From Collinsella sp. An2 (GTDB taxonomy: Bacteria; Actinomycetota; Coriobacteriia; Coriobacteriales; Coriobacteriaceae): 64,000 nucleotides of DNA. This document shows positions 25,712-34,108 of the stretch, one piece after another; the stretch's first letter is position 1, and each line of letters opens with the position of its first letter. The stretch covers positions 32,001-96,000 of the forward strand of contig NZ_NFJW01000006.1 in NCBI RefSeq assembly GCF_002160065.1. Direction: 5' to 3'. The notes below the pieces were generated by a model. That model made no database searches. It saw only the letters and a list, made by a program, of their open reading frames with translations, and was not told where the DNA came from. Made by a program: the position numbers and the translations under genes.

Positions 25712-26991
25712 GCGAGCGACCCTACGATACCCAGAGCGACGTGCGAACCGCGGCGGGTGCGCAGGCGGGCCTTGGCATGCGCGCGACCGCGGCGGCGTGC
25801 CCCGACGGCCAAGCCACACATGACCAAGGCGATATCGGCGCAGCCCACGCCCTTGAGCTTCGAGGACTGGCGGTGGGCCACGGCGCCCGCGCCCTGGTGA
25901 GCGACATCGACCTTGTAGTCGACCCCGGCGAGGTCGTCGCCCTGATCGGGCCAAACGGCAGCGGCAAGACCACCATCCTGCACACCGTCGCCGGACAGCT
26001 GCGACCGCTTGCGGGGTCGGTTGAGCTCTTCGGCCATGAGCTCGCATCGCTGACCGGCACAGAACGCGCCCGCACCATGGCGGCGCTGTTCACCGACCGC
26101 CCGCGCACCGATCTCCTCACTTGCCAAGATATTGTCGAGGCAGGCCGTCACCCCTACACCGGAAGCCTCGGCATTTTGAGCGATGAGGACCACCGGCGCG
26201 TCCGGGAGGCTATGGAGGCCACCGACACCTGGGCGCTGCGAGACCGCGACTTTGCGCACATGAGCGACGGCCAGCGCCAGCGCGCCCTTATCGCACGGGC
26301 CCTCTGCCAGGAGCCCCGCGTGCTGCTGCTGGATGAGCCCACATCGTATCTGGACATTCGCTCGCAGGTCGACATGCTGCAGCTGCTGCGTGCCTGGGCG
26401 CGCGAGCGCGGCATGGCGGTGCTGGCGTCCCTCCACGAGATCGACCTGGCACAGAAGGCCGCGGACCGCATCGCATGCGTGCGCGACGGGCACATCATGT
26501 TCCAAGGCACGCCGGACGAGGTCTTTACCAGCGACGTGATCCCCGTCCTATACGACCTGGATTCCACAAGCTACGACCCGTTCTTTGGCGGCGTCGAGCT
26601 TGCCCGGCCCGAGGGCGAGCCGCAGGTCTTCGTTATCGCCGGAGGAGGTGCCGGCGCCACCATCTTCCGCGCGCTGCAGCGGCAAGGCATCCCCTTTGCC
26701 GCCGGCGTCCTGCATCGACATGACATCGACGGCCTGCTGGCATCCCACCTTGCCGTCAAAAGCGTGTTCGAGGATGACTTCGAGCCTGTTGGAGAGGATG
26801 CCTTGCGCCGCGCCGCGGACGCGCTTCGGAGCTGTCGCGCCGTCATCTGCCCCCTCGAGTCGTTTGGCGCCCTCAACGCCCGCAATGCCGAGCTGCTCGA
26901 CGCCGCACGCGACGCCGGCATCCCCGTTGTGCGAGACATCGAGCAGCTGGGCCGTGTGCTCAAGCTGGGCCGCACCGCCTCAAACGACTAA
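25708..26991 (+). CDS. FecE/BtuD-type ATPase with an additional C-terminal domain
   Basis: A 427-aa protein, far longer than the usual 255 aa. Residues 1-45 are a variable lead; 46-285 are the ABC domain with Walker A GPNGSGKTT (about 81), signature MSDGQRQRA, Walker B LLLLDEPTSYLD and switch His in SLHEID. From about 295 to 427 is a separate domain starting VFVIAGGGAGATIFRALQRQGIPFAAGVL, with a Rossmann-like glycine turn. Such an extension occurs on some importer ATPases linked to corrinoid uptake; I infer a sensing or regulatory function. ATG 25708 overlaps the permease stop. Confidence 0.88.
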   Translation: MSERPYDTQSDVRTAAGAQAGLGMRATAAACPDGQATHDQGDIGAAHALELRGLAVGHGARALVSDIDLVVDPGEVVALIGPNGSGKTTILHTVAGQLRPLAGSVELFGHELASLTGTERARTMAALFTDRPRTDLLTCQDIVEAGRHPYTGSLGILSDEDHRRVREAMEATDTWALRDRDFAHMSDGQRQRALIARALCQEPRVLLLDEPTSYLDIRSQVDMLQLLRAWARERGMAVLASLHEIDLAQKAADRIACVRDGHIMFQGTPDEVFTSDVIPVLYDLDSTSYDPFFGGVELARPEGEPQVFVIAGGGAGATIFRALQRQGIPFAAGVLHRHDIDGLLASHLAVKSVFEDDFEPVGEDALRRAADALRSCRAVICPLESFGALNARNAELLDAARDAGIPVVRDIEQLGRVLKLGRTASND

Positions 26992-26995
26992 CAGG

Positions 26996-27050
26996 ACGTG
27001 CGGCCCGCACCGCGACCACCCTCGTGTCGTCGCGCTGCGGGCCGCACGTG
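26996..27050 (+). terminator. Long perfect hairpin after the importer operon
   Basis: ACGTGCGGCCCGCA and TGCGGGCCGCACGT are perfect 14-bp arms separated by 27 bases that pair further (CGCGAC with GTCGCG). There is no strong T run after it. It separates the operon from the convergent aminopeptidase gene. Confidence 0.55.
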
Positions 27051-27115
27051 TCATGAGCGCATCGCTCGGCAACAGATGCCAAACGATGCCCAAGAATCTG
27101 TATCGGTCCCGGTCG

Positions 27116-28495
27116 TTATGCGATATCGACAGCATCGGCCTCGACGATGCGCAGGTCGGCTTCGAAGAACGCTTTCAGGGCCTTTGTCGCGAGCGTCACG
27201 TCACGCGTACCGGCCGTCTCATAGGAAGAGTGCATGGCAAGCTGAGGGCATCCCACGTCAACCGCATGCATGCTCGCCTGGATGTTGGAGAGGTTGCCCA
27301 AGGTCGAGCCGCCCGCCATGTCGCTGCGGTTGGCGAAGGTCTGCAGCGGAACCTCGGCGCGGCGACACACCGCGGCAAGGACGGCGCGGCTGAAGGCGTC
27401 GGTGCAGTAATGCTGGTTTGCCGCCTCTTTCACCACGAGGCCGCCGTTCAGCCTGCAGCGGTTCGACGCATCGTAGCGTTCCGGGTGGTTGGGATGCACC
27501 GCATGGGCGTTGTCGCAGCTCACCAGCATGGACTTTGCCAGCGCACGGCGATACCCCTCTTCGCCCGCGCCCAGCGCGGCGCTCAGGCGCACCAGCACGT
27601 CCGGCAGGAAGGTGGACATGGCGCCCTGCTTGGTGTTGGACCCGACCTCCTCGTTGTCAAAGCAGCAATACACACTCACCGCCGCCGTGTTGCGCGCCTC
27701 AAGGAACGCCTCGAGAGACACGTAGGCGCACATGAGGTCGTCGAGCTTGGGCGACGAGATGAACTCGTGCTCCGCGCCCCACACGCACGGCTGCTGTAGG
27801 TTCACCAGGAAGAGATCGCGCGCGAGCACCTGCTCGGGCTCGACGCCGGCCGCGTCGGCAACCAGCCGGTCGAAGGTCGCCTCGTCCATGAGGCCGGCAG
27901 AGACGAGCGGGCATACGTCGGTCGCACGGTTGGGCGAAAAGGCGTCGTTCATGCTTCGGTCGAGGTGAATCGCCAGGCTGGGAATCATGGCAACAGGACG
28001 GTCGAGCGAGACCAGCCGGCTCTCTACCCGCTCGTCCACCTGCACGAACACGCGCCCCGCCAGCGAGAGCGGGCGATCGAACCAGGTGTAGTCGATCATG
28101 CCGCCATAGGCCTCGACGTTGAGTCGCAGGCCGCCCTCGGGCCCGTCGAGCGTGGCGACGTCTTTGACCTTGAAGGTCGGGGAATCGCCGTGGGTGGCAG
28201 ACAGCTGGAAATGAAAACGACCGGAGTCGGTTGCGCCCTCCCCCACCTTGAAAGCGATGACACTCGAGTTGTTGCGCACCACGTAGCAGCAAGAGCCGGG
28301 CTCGACGGACCAAGCGTCGCCCTCGCGCAGGCGCGTGAACCCCGCATCGTCAAGCCGGCGCGCGATCGTTTGCGCGGTGTGGAACATGCTTGGACACGCC
28401 TGAATGAACTCGAGCAGCCCGTGGGCCGCCTCGACATCGGCGTCGGTTATCGACACGTGCTCGCGCGTGGCATCGTCACTCGTTATTTGGGTCAT
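27116..28495 (-). CDS. M18-family aminopeptidase
   Basis: A 459-aa dinuclear-zinc exopeptidase of the DAP/ApeB group. Metal and catalytic segments are present in order: SATHGDSPTFKVK (His near 102), ISSPKLDDLMCAY, CFDNEEVGSNTKQG, SCDNAHAVHPNHPE and LAMHSSYETAG. Length is normal for the family (430-460). GGAAGGCGG lies before ATG 28495. It removes N-terminal residues from peptides in the cytoplasm. Monocistronic, 53 bp after the permease gene. Confidence 0.95.
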   Translation of the reverse strand: MTQITSDDATREHVSITDADVEAAHGLLEFIQACPSMFHTAQTIARRLDDAGFTRLREGDAWSVEPGSCCYVVRNNSSVIAFKVGEGATDSGRFHFQLSATHGDSPTFKVKDVATLDGPEGGLRLNVEAYGGMIDYTWFDRPLSLAGRVFVQVDERVESRLVSLDRPVAMIPSLAIHLDRSMNDAFSPNRATDVCPLVSAGLMDEATFDRLVADAAGVEPEQVLARDLFLVNLQQPCVWGAEHEFISSPKLDDLMCAYVSLEAFLEARNTAAVSVYCCFDNEEVGSNTKQGAMSTFLPDVLVRLSAALGAGEEGYRRALAKSMLVSCDNAHAVHPNHPERYDASNRCRLNGGLVVKEAANQHYCTDAFSRAVLAAVCRRAEVPLQTFANRSDMAGGSTLGNLSNIQASMHAVDVGCPQLAMHSSYETAGTRDVTLATKALKAFFEADLRIVEADAVDIA

Positions 28496-28548
28496 GGGAA
28501 CCGCCTTCCAACGTTGGTCTGCCCCATGATACCCAACATAGACGGTAC

Positions 28549-29310
28549 CTATCGTCGCATGACCTCGGCCTCGACCACGCGGGCGGCGCGTCGGCAGCAG
28601 GCAACCGTAAGCACAGCAAAGCCGACCGTCCATGCAAATGCCAGCCCGCCGAGCAGCGCGGGAGACCCTATGGCCGCGATGTCGCAGGCGTGGCGAATGA
28701 GACCCACCGCCGGACCCATAGGCAAAAACCACGTAAACGCATAGATATGCTCGGACATGAAGGACAGCAGCGGCGACACCGCCACGGCCATGACAACCAC
28801 CGACAGCGCGCTCGACGCCATCTGCTCGCTGGCGACGAGGCCGGCACTCACGCCCAAAAGAAGTACGGGCAGTGACGCCACGACGCTCAGGGCAAGAAAC
28901 GCGGCCAGGACAGTCGGATCCACCTGCCCCGGCCCCATCGCAACAACCATCGCCAGCTCGACCGCACATGTCGCCACCAGCGCCGAGACCAGTTTCGATG
29001 CGGCAATGCACCCCATGGATACCCCTGCCTCGACGAGCGTGACGTACGCGCCGCGCTCGCGTTCCTCGCTCATCACGTAAAGCGAGAGCGTGCAGCCCGC
29101 AAACGATGGAGCGCAGGCAAGCATCGACGCCATGAGGAAGGCCGGTGCCTCGCCCGCATCGAAGCGCGTGCCGGCCTGGGCGATAAAGCCAAAGAACGCC
29201 GCGATCGCCATGCAGGCGGCGAGCATCATGAGCATGGTCGGATTGCGCAGGGCATCGTACAGGTCGTGCGCAACAAGCGCGCCGATATGTGAGGCAGTGT
29301 GTCTGTTCAT
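28549..29310 (-). CDS. ABC-2 type permease, paralogue of the one at 32373-33134
   Basis: A 253-aa membrane protein with six spans. It begins MNRHTASHIGALVAHDLYDALRNPTMLMM, closely parallel to MNASLRKIGALVAKDATDLFKNPAMAVV of the downstream permease of identical length. The central SLYVMSEERERGAYVTLVEAGVSMGCIAASKLVSAL is the ABC-2 coupling region (YxxxEEKExxTLxxL). No ATPase is adjacent on this strand; it may use the ATPase at 31526. An ATG three codons upstream is an alternative start. Divergent from the LytTR regulator with only 62 bp between them. Confidence 0.85.
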   Translation of the reverse strand: MNRHTASHIGALVAHDLYDALRNPTMLMMLAACMAIAAFFGFIAQAGTRFDAGEAPAFLMASMLACAPSFAGCTLSLYVMSEERERGAYVTLVEAGVSMGCIAASKLVSALVATCAVELAMVVAMGPGQVDPTVLAAFLALSVVASLPVLLLGVSAGLVASEQMASSALSVVVMAVAVSPLLSFMSEHIYAFTWFLPMGPAVGLIRHACDIAAIGSPALLGGLAFAWTVGFAVLTVACCRRAARVVEAEVMRR

Positions 29311-29372
29311 GGACCCCATAGTACTCGATATACTGTAGAGCCACGGCGCACAGGACAAGAAAGGGCAAACCC

Positions 29373-30293
29373 ATGGCAGGATACGACTCCATCGAGGAGC
29401 TGCTCGGCCACGAAGAAGGCGCAAGCGTTCATATCGAGTGCGGACGAGAGGCCGTAGACCGCGCGGCACGCCTGGTTCACGAGCGCTATGCCGGCAGGCG
29501 CTGTGCGTTCTTCCTGGAAACAGACCGCGGCTTCGACCGGGATACCGTCCGCTCGTACCTGCGACTCTTTTCCCGTATTGCCGGGGGCAACGTGACACCC
29601 GAGGAAGCGATTGCCCACTTTGACCTCCGGCACGTCGCTAAGACCCAGCTCAAGAAGCTCACCCCCGAGCAGCGCGCGCTCGTAAACTTTGCCCGCATGA
29701 GCCTCTTCGAGCCCGAGGTGGTTTTCTGCGAGCACCCCCTCGCCGACGTCACGCCTGCCACGCGCACGGTGGTGCTCACATGGCTTGGGCAAATCGCAGA
29801 GGCGGGCGGCACAGTGATTACCTGTGGAGAGCCCCTGCGCGAAGCGCTCCTCATGCCGGGCTGTGCCTATTACGAGGAAGAAGGCCGATACCTCCCCGCC
29901 AAGACCGCGCTGGGGGATGTAGAAGAAGACGTTGAGTACGCAGGCGATGAGGTGCGCGTGTTCAAGGTCCCCGCGCGCTCCGGCGACGCGACGCTTCTGT
30001 TCGATCCGCGCGAGGTCGACTTTATTGAAAGCGTAAACCGCCAGAACTTCGCCTCGGTGCGTGGCGAGCTCTATCCGGTCTCGATGACGCTCGACGAGCT
30101 GACCGAGGAGCTTGAGCGCTTTGGCTTCTTCCGTTGTCATCGCTCCTACATCGTAAACGTGCAGAAGGTGGCAAAGGTCGAGCGCTTTACCCGCAACAGC
30201 TTCAACCTCACGCTGTCGGACGCCGCCCAGACCTCGATTCCGCTTGCAAAAGGGCGCGCCGAAGAGATGCGCGTTCGCTACGGCTGGAAATAG
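29373..30293 (+). CDS. LytTR regulator with a degenerate ABC-ATPase-like N-terminal domain
   Basis: A 306-aa protein. The C-terminal 100 residues are a LytTR DNA-binding domain (LLFDPREVDFIESVNRQNFASV, the FGFFRCHRSYIVNVQKVAKVERF block, and LSDAAQTSIPLAKGRAEEMR). Residues 30-190 resemble the second half of an ABC ATPase: TPEQRALVNFARMSLFEPEVVFCEHPLADVTPATR matches signature to Walker B, but the DEPT position reads EHPL and Walker A is absent, so it cannot hydrolyse ATP. ABC-LytTR fusions are known regulators of nearby ABC exporters, and a permease gene lies divergently 62 bp away. Confidence 0.85.
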   Translation: MAGYDSIEELLGHEEGASVHIECGREAVDRAARLVHERYAGRRCAFFLETDRGFDRDTVRSYLRLFSRIAGGNVTPEEAIAHFDLRHVAKTQLKKLTPEQRALVNFARMSLFEPEVVFCEHPLADVTPATRTVVLTWLGQIAEAGGTVITCGEPLREALLMPGCAYYEEEGRYLPAKTALGDVEEDVEYAGDEVRVFKVPARSGDATLLFDPREVDFIESVNRQNFASVRGELYPVSMTLDELTEELERFGFFRCHRSYIVNVQKVAKVERFTRNSFNLTLSDAAQTSIPLAKGRAEEMRVRYGWK

Positions 30294-30421
30294 CGAGCGA
30301 CGGCGCCAGTCGGCGGTAGCTGTGGCGGGTGGACGGACGCTGCGACACGCGCCTGCGGCTGCCGGATGGGCGCGGCGGCACGACAAATCGATTGAAATCG
30401 TCGTTTCGAAGGCAACCTGAA

Positions 30422-30565
30422 AAACTCGTTTCGGTTTTATGCAGTTAGTTCGGGAATCCTCGAGTAGACGGCCGATTTCGCTGACAAAACACCTGGATTC
30501 AAAGGGCCAAGAAGGCGGTCTACTCGGCGAGTCGCAAATTAACTGCATAAAACCGAAACGAGTTT
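30422..30565. repeat. 144-bp nested inverted-repeat element, family B
   Basis: Arms 30422-30447 and 30540-30565 are a perfect 26-bp inverted repeat with core CGTTTCGGTTTTATGCAG. Inside, CGAGTAGAC (30460s) and GTCTACTCG (30520s) form a second inverted pair. No coding frame with a start signal spans it. It is unrelated in sequence to the element at 12888-13043. Confidence 0.8.
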
Positions 30566-30753
30566 CTCTTGAGGTCGGTGATAGGCGCGCCCTCGGGGCC
30601 TCGCAGACCGTGTGCGGCCGTTCTATGTGTAGCCGGTCGTTCCCTGCCGAGCGCGAGGGGTCGATTGTTCCATGCCAGGTCGGTCGTTCCATACCGAGCG
30701 CGGCCGGTCGGCTGCCCCATTCCACCGCCCGCGCCGCTGCGGCACGCCACTCG

Positions 30754-30807
30754 AAGAAAAACTGAGCCTCGGCGACAGCCTTTTTCGCCGAAGCTCAGTT
30801 TTTCTTC
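30754..30807. terminator. 54-bp long palindrome, bidirectional terminator shape
   Basis: Perfect 15-bp arms GAAGAAAAACTGAGC (30754-30768) and GCTCAGTTTTTCTTC (30793-30807), with TCGGCG/CGCCGA pairing inside. The T-rich arm would serve as U tract only partly. It lies in a gene-free stretch (30294-31099) that otherwise holds only the family B element. Confidence 0.65.
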
Positions 30808-31099
30808 AGAATCGATGCCGATTCTGGAACATTACTGAGCGTTGACGATGCATCAGCATGTGGCGGGCGAGCGCGGCTGCGGCCGCGAAGACAGCCCCAA
30901 AGACCATTCGTTCGCACCGCCGTAGCGGGACCGGGCTTGTACCAGCCCGATGCGGCCTGCTCCTGTCGTACCCCGTATTGCTCCTTTCGTCGGACCAAGT
31001 GCTCCTGATACGCAACTTGCCTGGTAAAACGCACCGTGCTCGGCAATGATGCAGCTGTGCCCAACAGCAGCGGCCCCGCCGCCTAACGAAAGGAACATC

Positions 31100-31312
31100 A
31101 TGACCGAACAGCGCATCGCCCAAATCGCGACCGACATCCTCGGCCCCAATGCACCCCTCAGCTTGGAGCAGCTCTCCATGCTCTTGTTCGTGCTCGCCGT
31201 CGCGACCGTACTTCTTGCCATGGGGTTGGGCTACCAAGCCGCCAAGCTGGACCGCCGCGTGAAGGCCCTTGAGGCCGCCGCACGCACCGAGCAGGGACAG
31301 GAGGTGTGCTAG
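31100..31312 (+). CDS. Small single-span membrane protein of the ABC exporter operon
   Basis: A 70-aa protein: a short amphipathic lead, one hydrophobic helix (MLLFVLAVATVLLAMGLGY) and a basic coiled-coil tail (AAKLDRRVKALEAAARTEQ). GAAAGGAAC lies before ATG 31100. It is the first gene of the operon leading to the ATPase and permease at 31526-33134 and lies 2 bp before the next start. Not recognised; probably an accessory subunit. Confidence 0.65.
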   Translation: MTEQRIAQIATDILGPNAPLSLEQLSMLLFVLAVATVLLAMGLGYQAAKLDRRVKALEAAARTEQGQEVC

Positions 31313-31314
31313 CC

Positions 31315-31533
31315 ATGGAACCCGCACTCATGGGAGCAATCATCATCGCCTGCTGCTTTGCCGCAGGGGTCTTCTCGGATTCCCCGAAGAAACGTGACGA
31401 CCACGGGAGCGCCCGATGCGCCCGCGCCGGCATCGGTCGCACCCGCCGCAGTCGCACAAACGCCAGCTGCGCCCGCACGCGCTCCGAAGCCAGCAGCGCA
31501 ACGCGCACAGACGGGACTGATCGCAATGTCTAG
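31315..31533 (+). CDS. Small membrane protein, possibly frame-disrupted
   Basis: A 72-aa frame: MEPALMGAIIIACCFAAGVFSDSPKKR is a convincing single-span start, but the remaining 45 residues are an Arg/Ser/Thr-rich tail that reads like out-of-frame sequence. In the neighbouring frame the same DNA encodes an Ala/Pro linker (GAPDAPAPASVAPAAVAQ) leading straight into the ATPase. Either the protein ends here with an 8-bp overlap, or a shift near CCCCGAAGAAA would fuse span, linker and ATPase. Confidence 0.45.
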   Translation: MEPALMGAIIIACCFAAGVFSDSPKKRDDHGSARCARAGIGRTRRSRTNASCARTRSEASSATRTDGTDRNV

Positions 31534-32371
31534 CACCATCCTTTCCATGGAAGGCGTCACGCTCTCCTTTGGGTCCAAGCGCGTGCTCGACGGCCTCACC
31601 TTTTCCATCCCCCGCAGCGAGACCTTTGGCTTTTTGGGACCGTCAGGGGCGGGCAAGACCACTACGATCAAGCTGCTCACCCGCCAGCTTGTGCGCGACG
31701 CCGGACGCATTACCCTCTTCGGACGACCCTTGGAACACGCCTGCGATGCCGACTACGACCGCATCGGCATCCTCTCGGACACAAGCTCCCTCTATGAGCG
31801 TATGTCTATCGAAGAGAACCTGCGGTTCTACGCAAAGCTTCGCGGACGTGGAGCGGGAGACGTCGAGCGTCTGCTTGCGCGCGTGAACCTCATCCAAGAC
31901 CGCTCGACGCTGGTGAAAGACTGCTCCAAGGGCATGCGGCAGCGCGCCGCACTCCTTGCGGCCCTCATCCACAGCCCCGAGCTCCTGTTTCTCGACGAGC
32001 CCACCAGCGGCCTGGATCCGGCGGCCCGCGCCGAAGTGCACCGTATGCTCGCCGAACTCAAGAGCGCGGGAACCACGATCTTCATTACCACTCACGACAT
32101 GGCCGAGGCCGAAAACGTCTGCGACCGTATCGCGATCCTCAACGAAGGGCGTATCGCAGCCTGCGACCGGCCGGCTTCCCTTACACTGAGGTTCGCGCGC
32201 AATCGAATCGTCATCGAGACGCGAACGCAGGGAACAGTTGAAACCACCAAGGACGCCGCCGGAGCCGACACGGTGCACAAGCTGCTGGCACAGGGCGAAG
32301 TCCTCTCCATCCACTCTGACGAACCCGATCTCGAGGAGGTCTTCCTCGAGCTGACCGGACGGGAGTTCTAA
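31526..32371 (+). CDS. ABC transporter ATPase (CcmA/NatA type)
   Basis: A 281-aa ATPase: Walker A GPSGAGKTTT, signature CSKGMRQRAALLAAL, Walker B LLFLDEPTSGLDP and switch His in ITTHDMAEA. The C-terminal 60 residues (IVIETRTQGTVETTK ... DEPDLEEVFLELTGREF) are the usual regulatory tail of drug/Na+ exporter ATPases. Start ATG 31526 is chosen at the conserved N-terminus (SMEGVTLSFGSKRVLDGL); the ribosome site is weak and the gene may be coupled to the upstream frame. It is 1 bp before the permease gene. Confidence 0.92.
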   Translation: MSSTILSMEGVTLSFGSKRVLDGLTFSIPRSETFGFLGPSGAGKTTTIKLLTRQLVRDAGRITLFGRPLEHACDADYDRIGILSDTSSLYERMSIEENLRFYAKLRGRGAGDVERLLARVNLIQDRSTLVKDCSKGMRQRAALLAALIHSPELLFLDEPTSGLDPAARAEVHRMLAELKSAGTTIFITTHDMAEAENVCDRIAILNEGRIAACDRPASLTLRFARNRIVIETRTQGTVETTKDAAGADTVHKLLAQGEVLSIHSDEPDLEEVFLELTGREF

Positions 32372-32372
32372 C

Positions 32373-33134
32373 ATGAACGCATCGCTGCGAAAGATCGGGG
32401 CGCTTGTTGCCAAAGATGCCACCGACCTCTTCAAGAATCCCGCCATGGCCGTCGTGTGCCTCATGCCCATCGGTTTTATGGCGCTCTATCGCGTGGTCAT
32501 CGGCGACGCCACGGCCGACGCGGGCCTCGATGCCGCACAGGCGGTGCTTGCCGGACGCGAGATCATCAAGTTCACGCTGGGGGCCGCCCTGTGTATGACC
32601 ATCGGAATGATCGGCTCCATGATCATGATCTACGGCATCGCCGAGGAGAAAGAAAAGCACACGCTGCGCACCCTCATGCTTGCCAACGTGAGCGCTGGCG
32701 AGGTGGCCGCATCGAAGTGCGTCGTATCGGTTGCCGCAATCGCCGTCGTCAACCTTGCCTGCTTCTTCGTGGCGGGCGGAAACGTCGCCTGGCTGGCGCC
32801 CTATATGGTGTTGGGCATTGTGGGGTCGCTGCCCGTCGTGCTGGTTTCACTGGTGCTGGGGCTGGCCTGCCGCGACCAGATGACCGCCGGCTTCTTCAGC
32901 GTGCCCGTCGTGCTTGCCGCGCTCGTCCCCATGTTTGGCATGGCCGACGAAGGCCTGGCACGCATAACCAGCCTCTCGCCCCTCGGCGGCATCTACGACC
33001 TCATGGGCCTTGCAGTCGACGGTGCGCTCATGAGCGCAGAGGCGATCGCACCGCTCGCGGTGACAGGCGCCTGGATCGTCGTGGGATGCGTGCTGTTCGC
33101 CGCGCTCTTCAAGCGCGTCTCCCGCGATAACTAG
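32373..33134 (+). CDS. ABC-2 type permease partner
   Basis: A 253-aa membrane protein with six spans and the ABC-2 coupling block GIAEEKEKHTLRTLMLANVSAGEVAASKCVVS. It starts 1 bp after the ATPase stop. It is paralogous to the permease at 28549-29310 (same length and parallel N-termini), implying that the ATPase may serve both. Substrate unknown. Confidence 0.88.
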   Translation: MNASLRKIGALVAKDATDLFKNPAMAVVCLMPIGFMALYRVVIGDATADAGLDAAQAVLAGREIIKFTLGAALCMTIGMIGSMIMIYGIAEEKEKHTLRTLMLANVSAGEVAASKCVVSVAAIAVVNLACFFVAGGNVAWLAPYMVLGIVGSLPVVLVSLVLGLACRDQMTAGFFSVPVVLAALVPMFGMADEGLARITSLSPLGGIYDLMGLAVDGALMSAEAIAPLAVTGAWIVVGCVLFAALFKRVSRDN

Positions 33135-33406
33135 GATGCAAAAGCAGGCATCCCGGCACGCGAAAGCCCGTCGAAGATCGCGCGCCGGCACGCGATAGGC
33201 CATCAGACGCCCCACGCCAGAAGAGCATCCAAACACGTATGGCTGAATCATTTCCGCAGGTATCCGCCGCGTCAAGAACATTTGACGCGGCGCTCTGGCA
33301 AGGTGGGGGCGGCTGTCAGGTCCTCTTGATGGTAGGCTGAAGCGCGCCGTGCCATGGTGCACCTTGACAGGGGCACACCGGACCGTCGAAAGGAACACAG
33401 CAGCAC

Positions 33407-34036
33407 ATGGAAATCGGGAAGCGTATCAAAGAGCACCGCGCAGAGACAGGCATGTCGCAAGACGACCTCGCCGCGCGGATCTATGTCTCGCGTCAGACCA
33501 TATCGTCGTGGGAAAACGACAAGACCTACCCCGACGTCCAAAGCCTGCTGCTCCTCTCAAACGTGTTCGGTGTGTCCACAGACGACCTCATCAAGGGAGA
33601 TGTGGAAACCATGGCCGAAACCGTTCACAACGATGCCAACCTTATGCTGTGCCTCACCGGGACGATGCTTGCATTTCTTGTACTTGAGGTGCTTGCTGTG
33701 GTCTGGATGGCAGTACAGCTCTGCGTGTGGGACTGGAGCCTCGAGCAGACGGTGCCCACCGTTGTACTTGCCTTGGTACTGTGGGGCATCGCAATGTTTG
33801 CCGCGGTCTGGGTCGAGCGCATCAAAAAGCGCAACGACGTGGTGACCTACCAGGAAATCCTCGCCTTTTCGAAAGGCGAGCCCATCGACCGCACCACCGA
33901 GCGCAGCCGTCGCGAGCGCATGATTCCCCGATGGATGAGGTTCATCCGCGCCACCGGCACCGCACTCATCGCCGCCGCTATCGGCGGGTTCGTTGGCTAC
34001 AACATAGCGTCGATTGTAGATACGCTGTTCGGCTAA
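33407..34036 (+). CDS. Membrane-anchored XRE-family regulator
   Basis: A 209-aa protein. Residues 1-65 are an XRE helix-turn-helix (EHRAETGMSQDDLAARIYVSRQTISSWENDKTYPD). Then come two spans (CLTGTMLAFLVLEVLAVVW and VPTVVLALVLWGIAMFAAVW), a cytoplasmic basic loop and a last span (GTALIAAAIGGFVGYNIASIV). GGAA bases precede the ATG. Such proteins are common in Firmicutes and Actinobacteria next to ABC exporters; a role in envelope stress is inferred. Confidence 0.85.
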   Translation: MEIGKRIKEHRAETGMSQDDLAARIYVSRQTISSWENDKTYPDVQSLLLLSNVFGVSTDDLIKGDVETMAETVHNDANLMLCLTGTMLAFLVLEVLAVVWMAVQLCVWDWSLEQTVPTVVLALVLWGIAMFAAVWVERIKKRNDVVTYQEILAFSKGEPIDRTTERSRRERMIPRWMRFIRATGTALIAAAIGGFVGYNIASIVDTLFG

Positions 34037-34108
34037 GCTTGCCACGCGTTCGCCTGGAGGCAGCATCCGCCCGATGCCACAGAGATGCCGGCCCGGCAGC
34101 CTCTGGGG

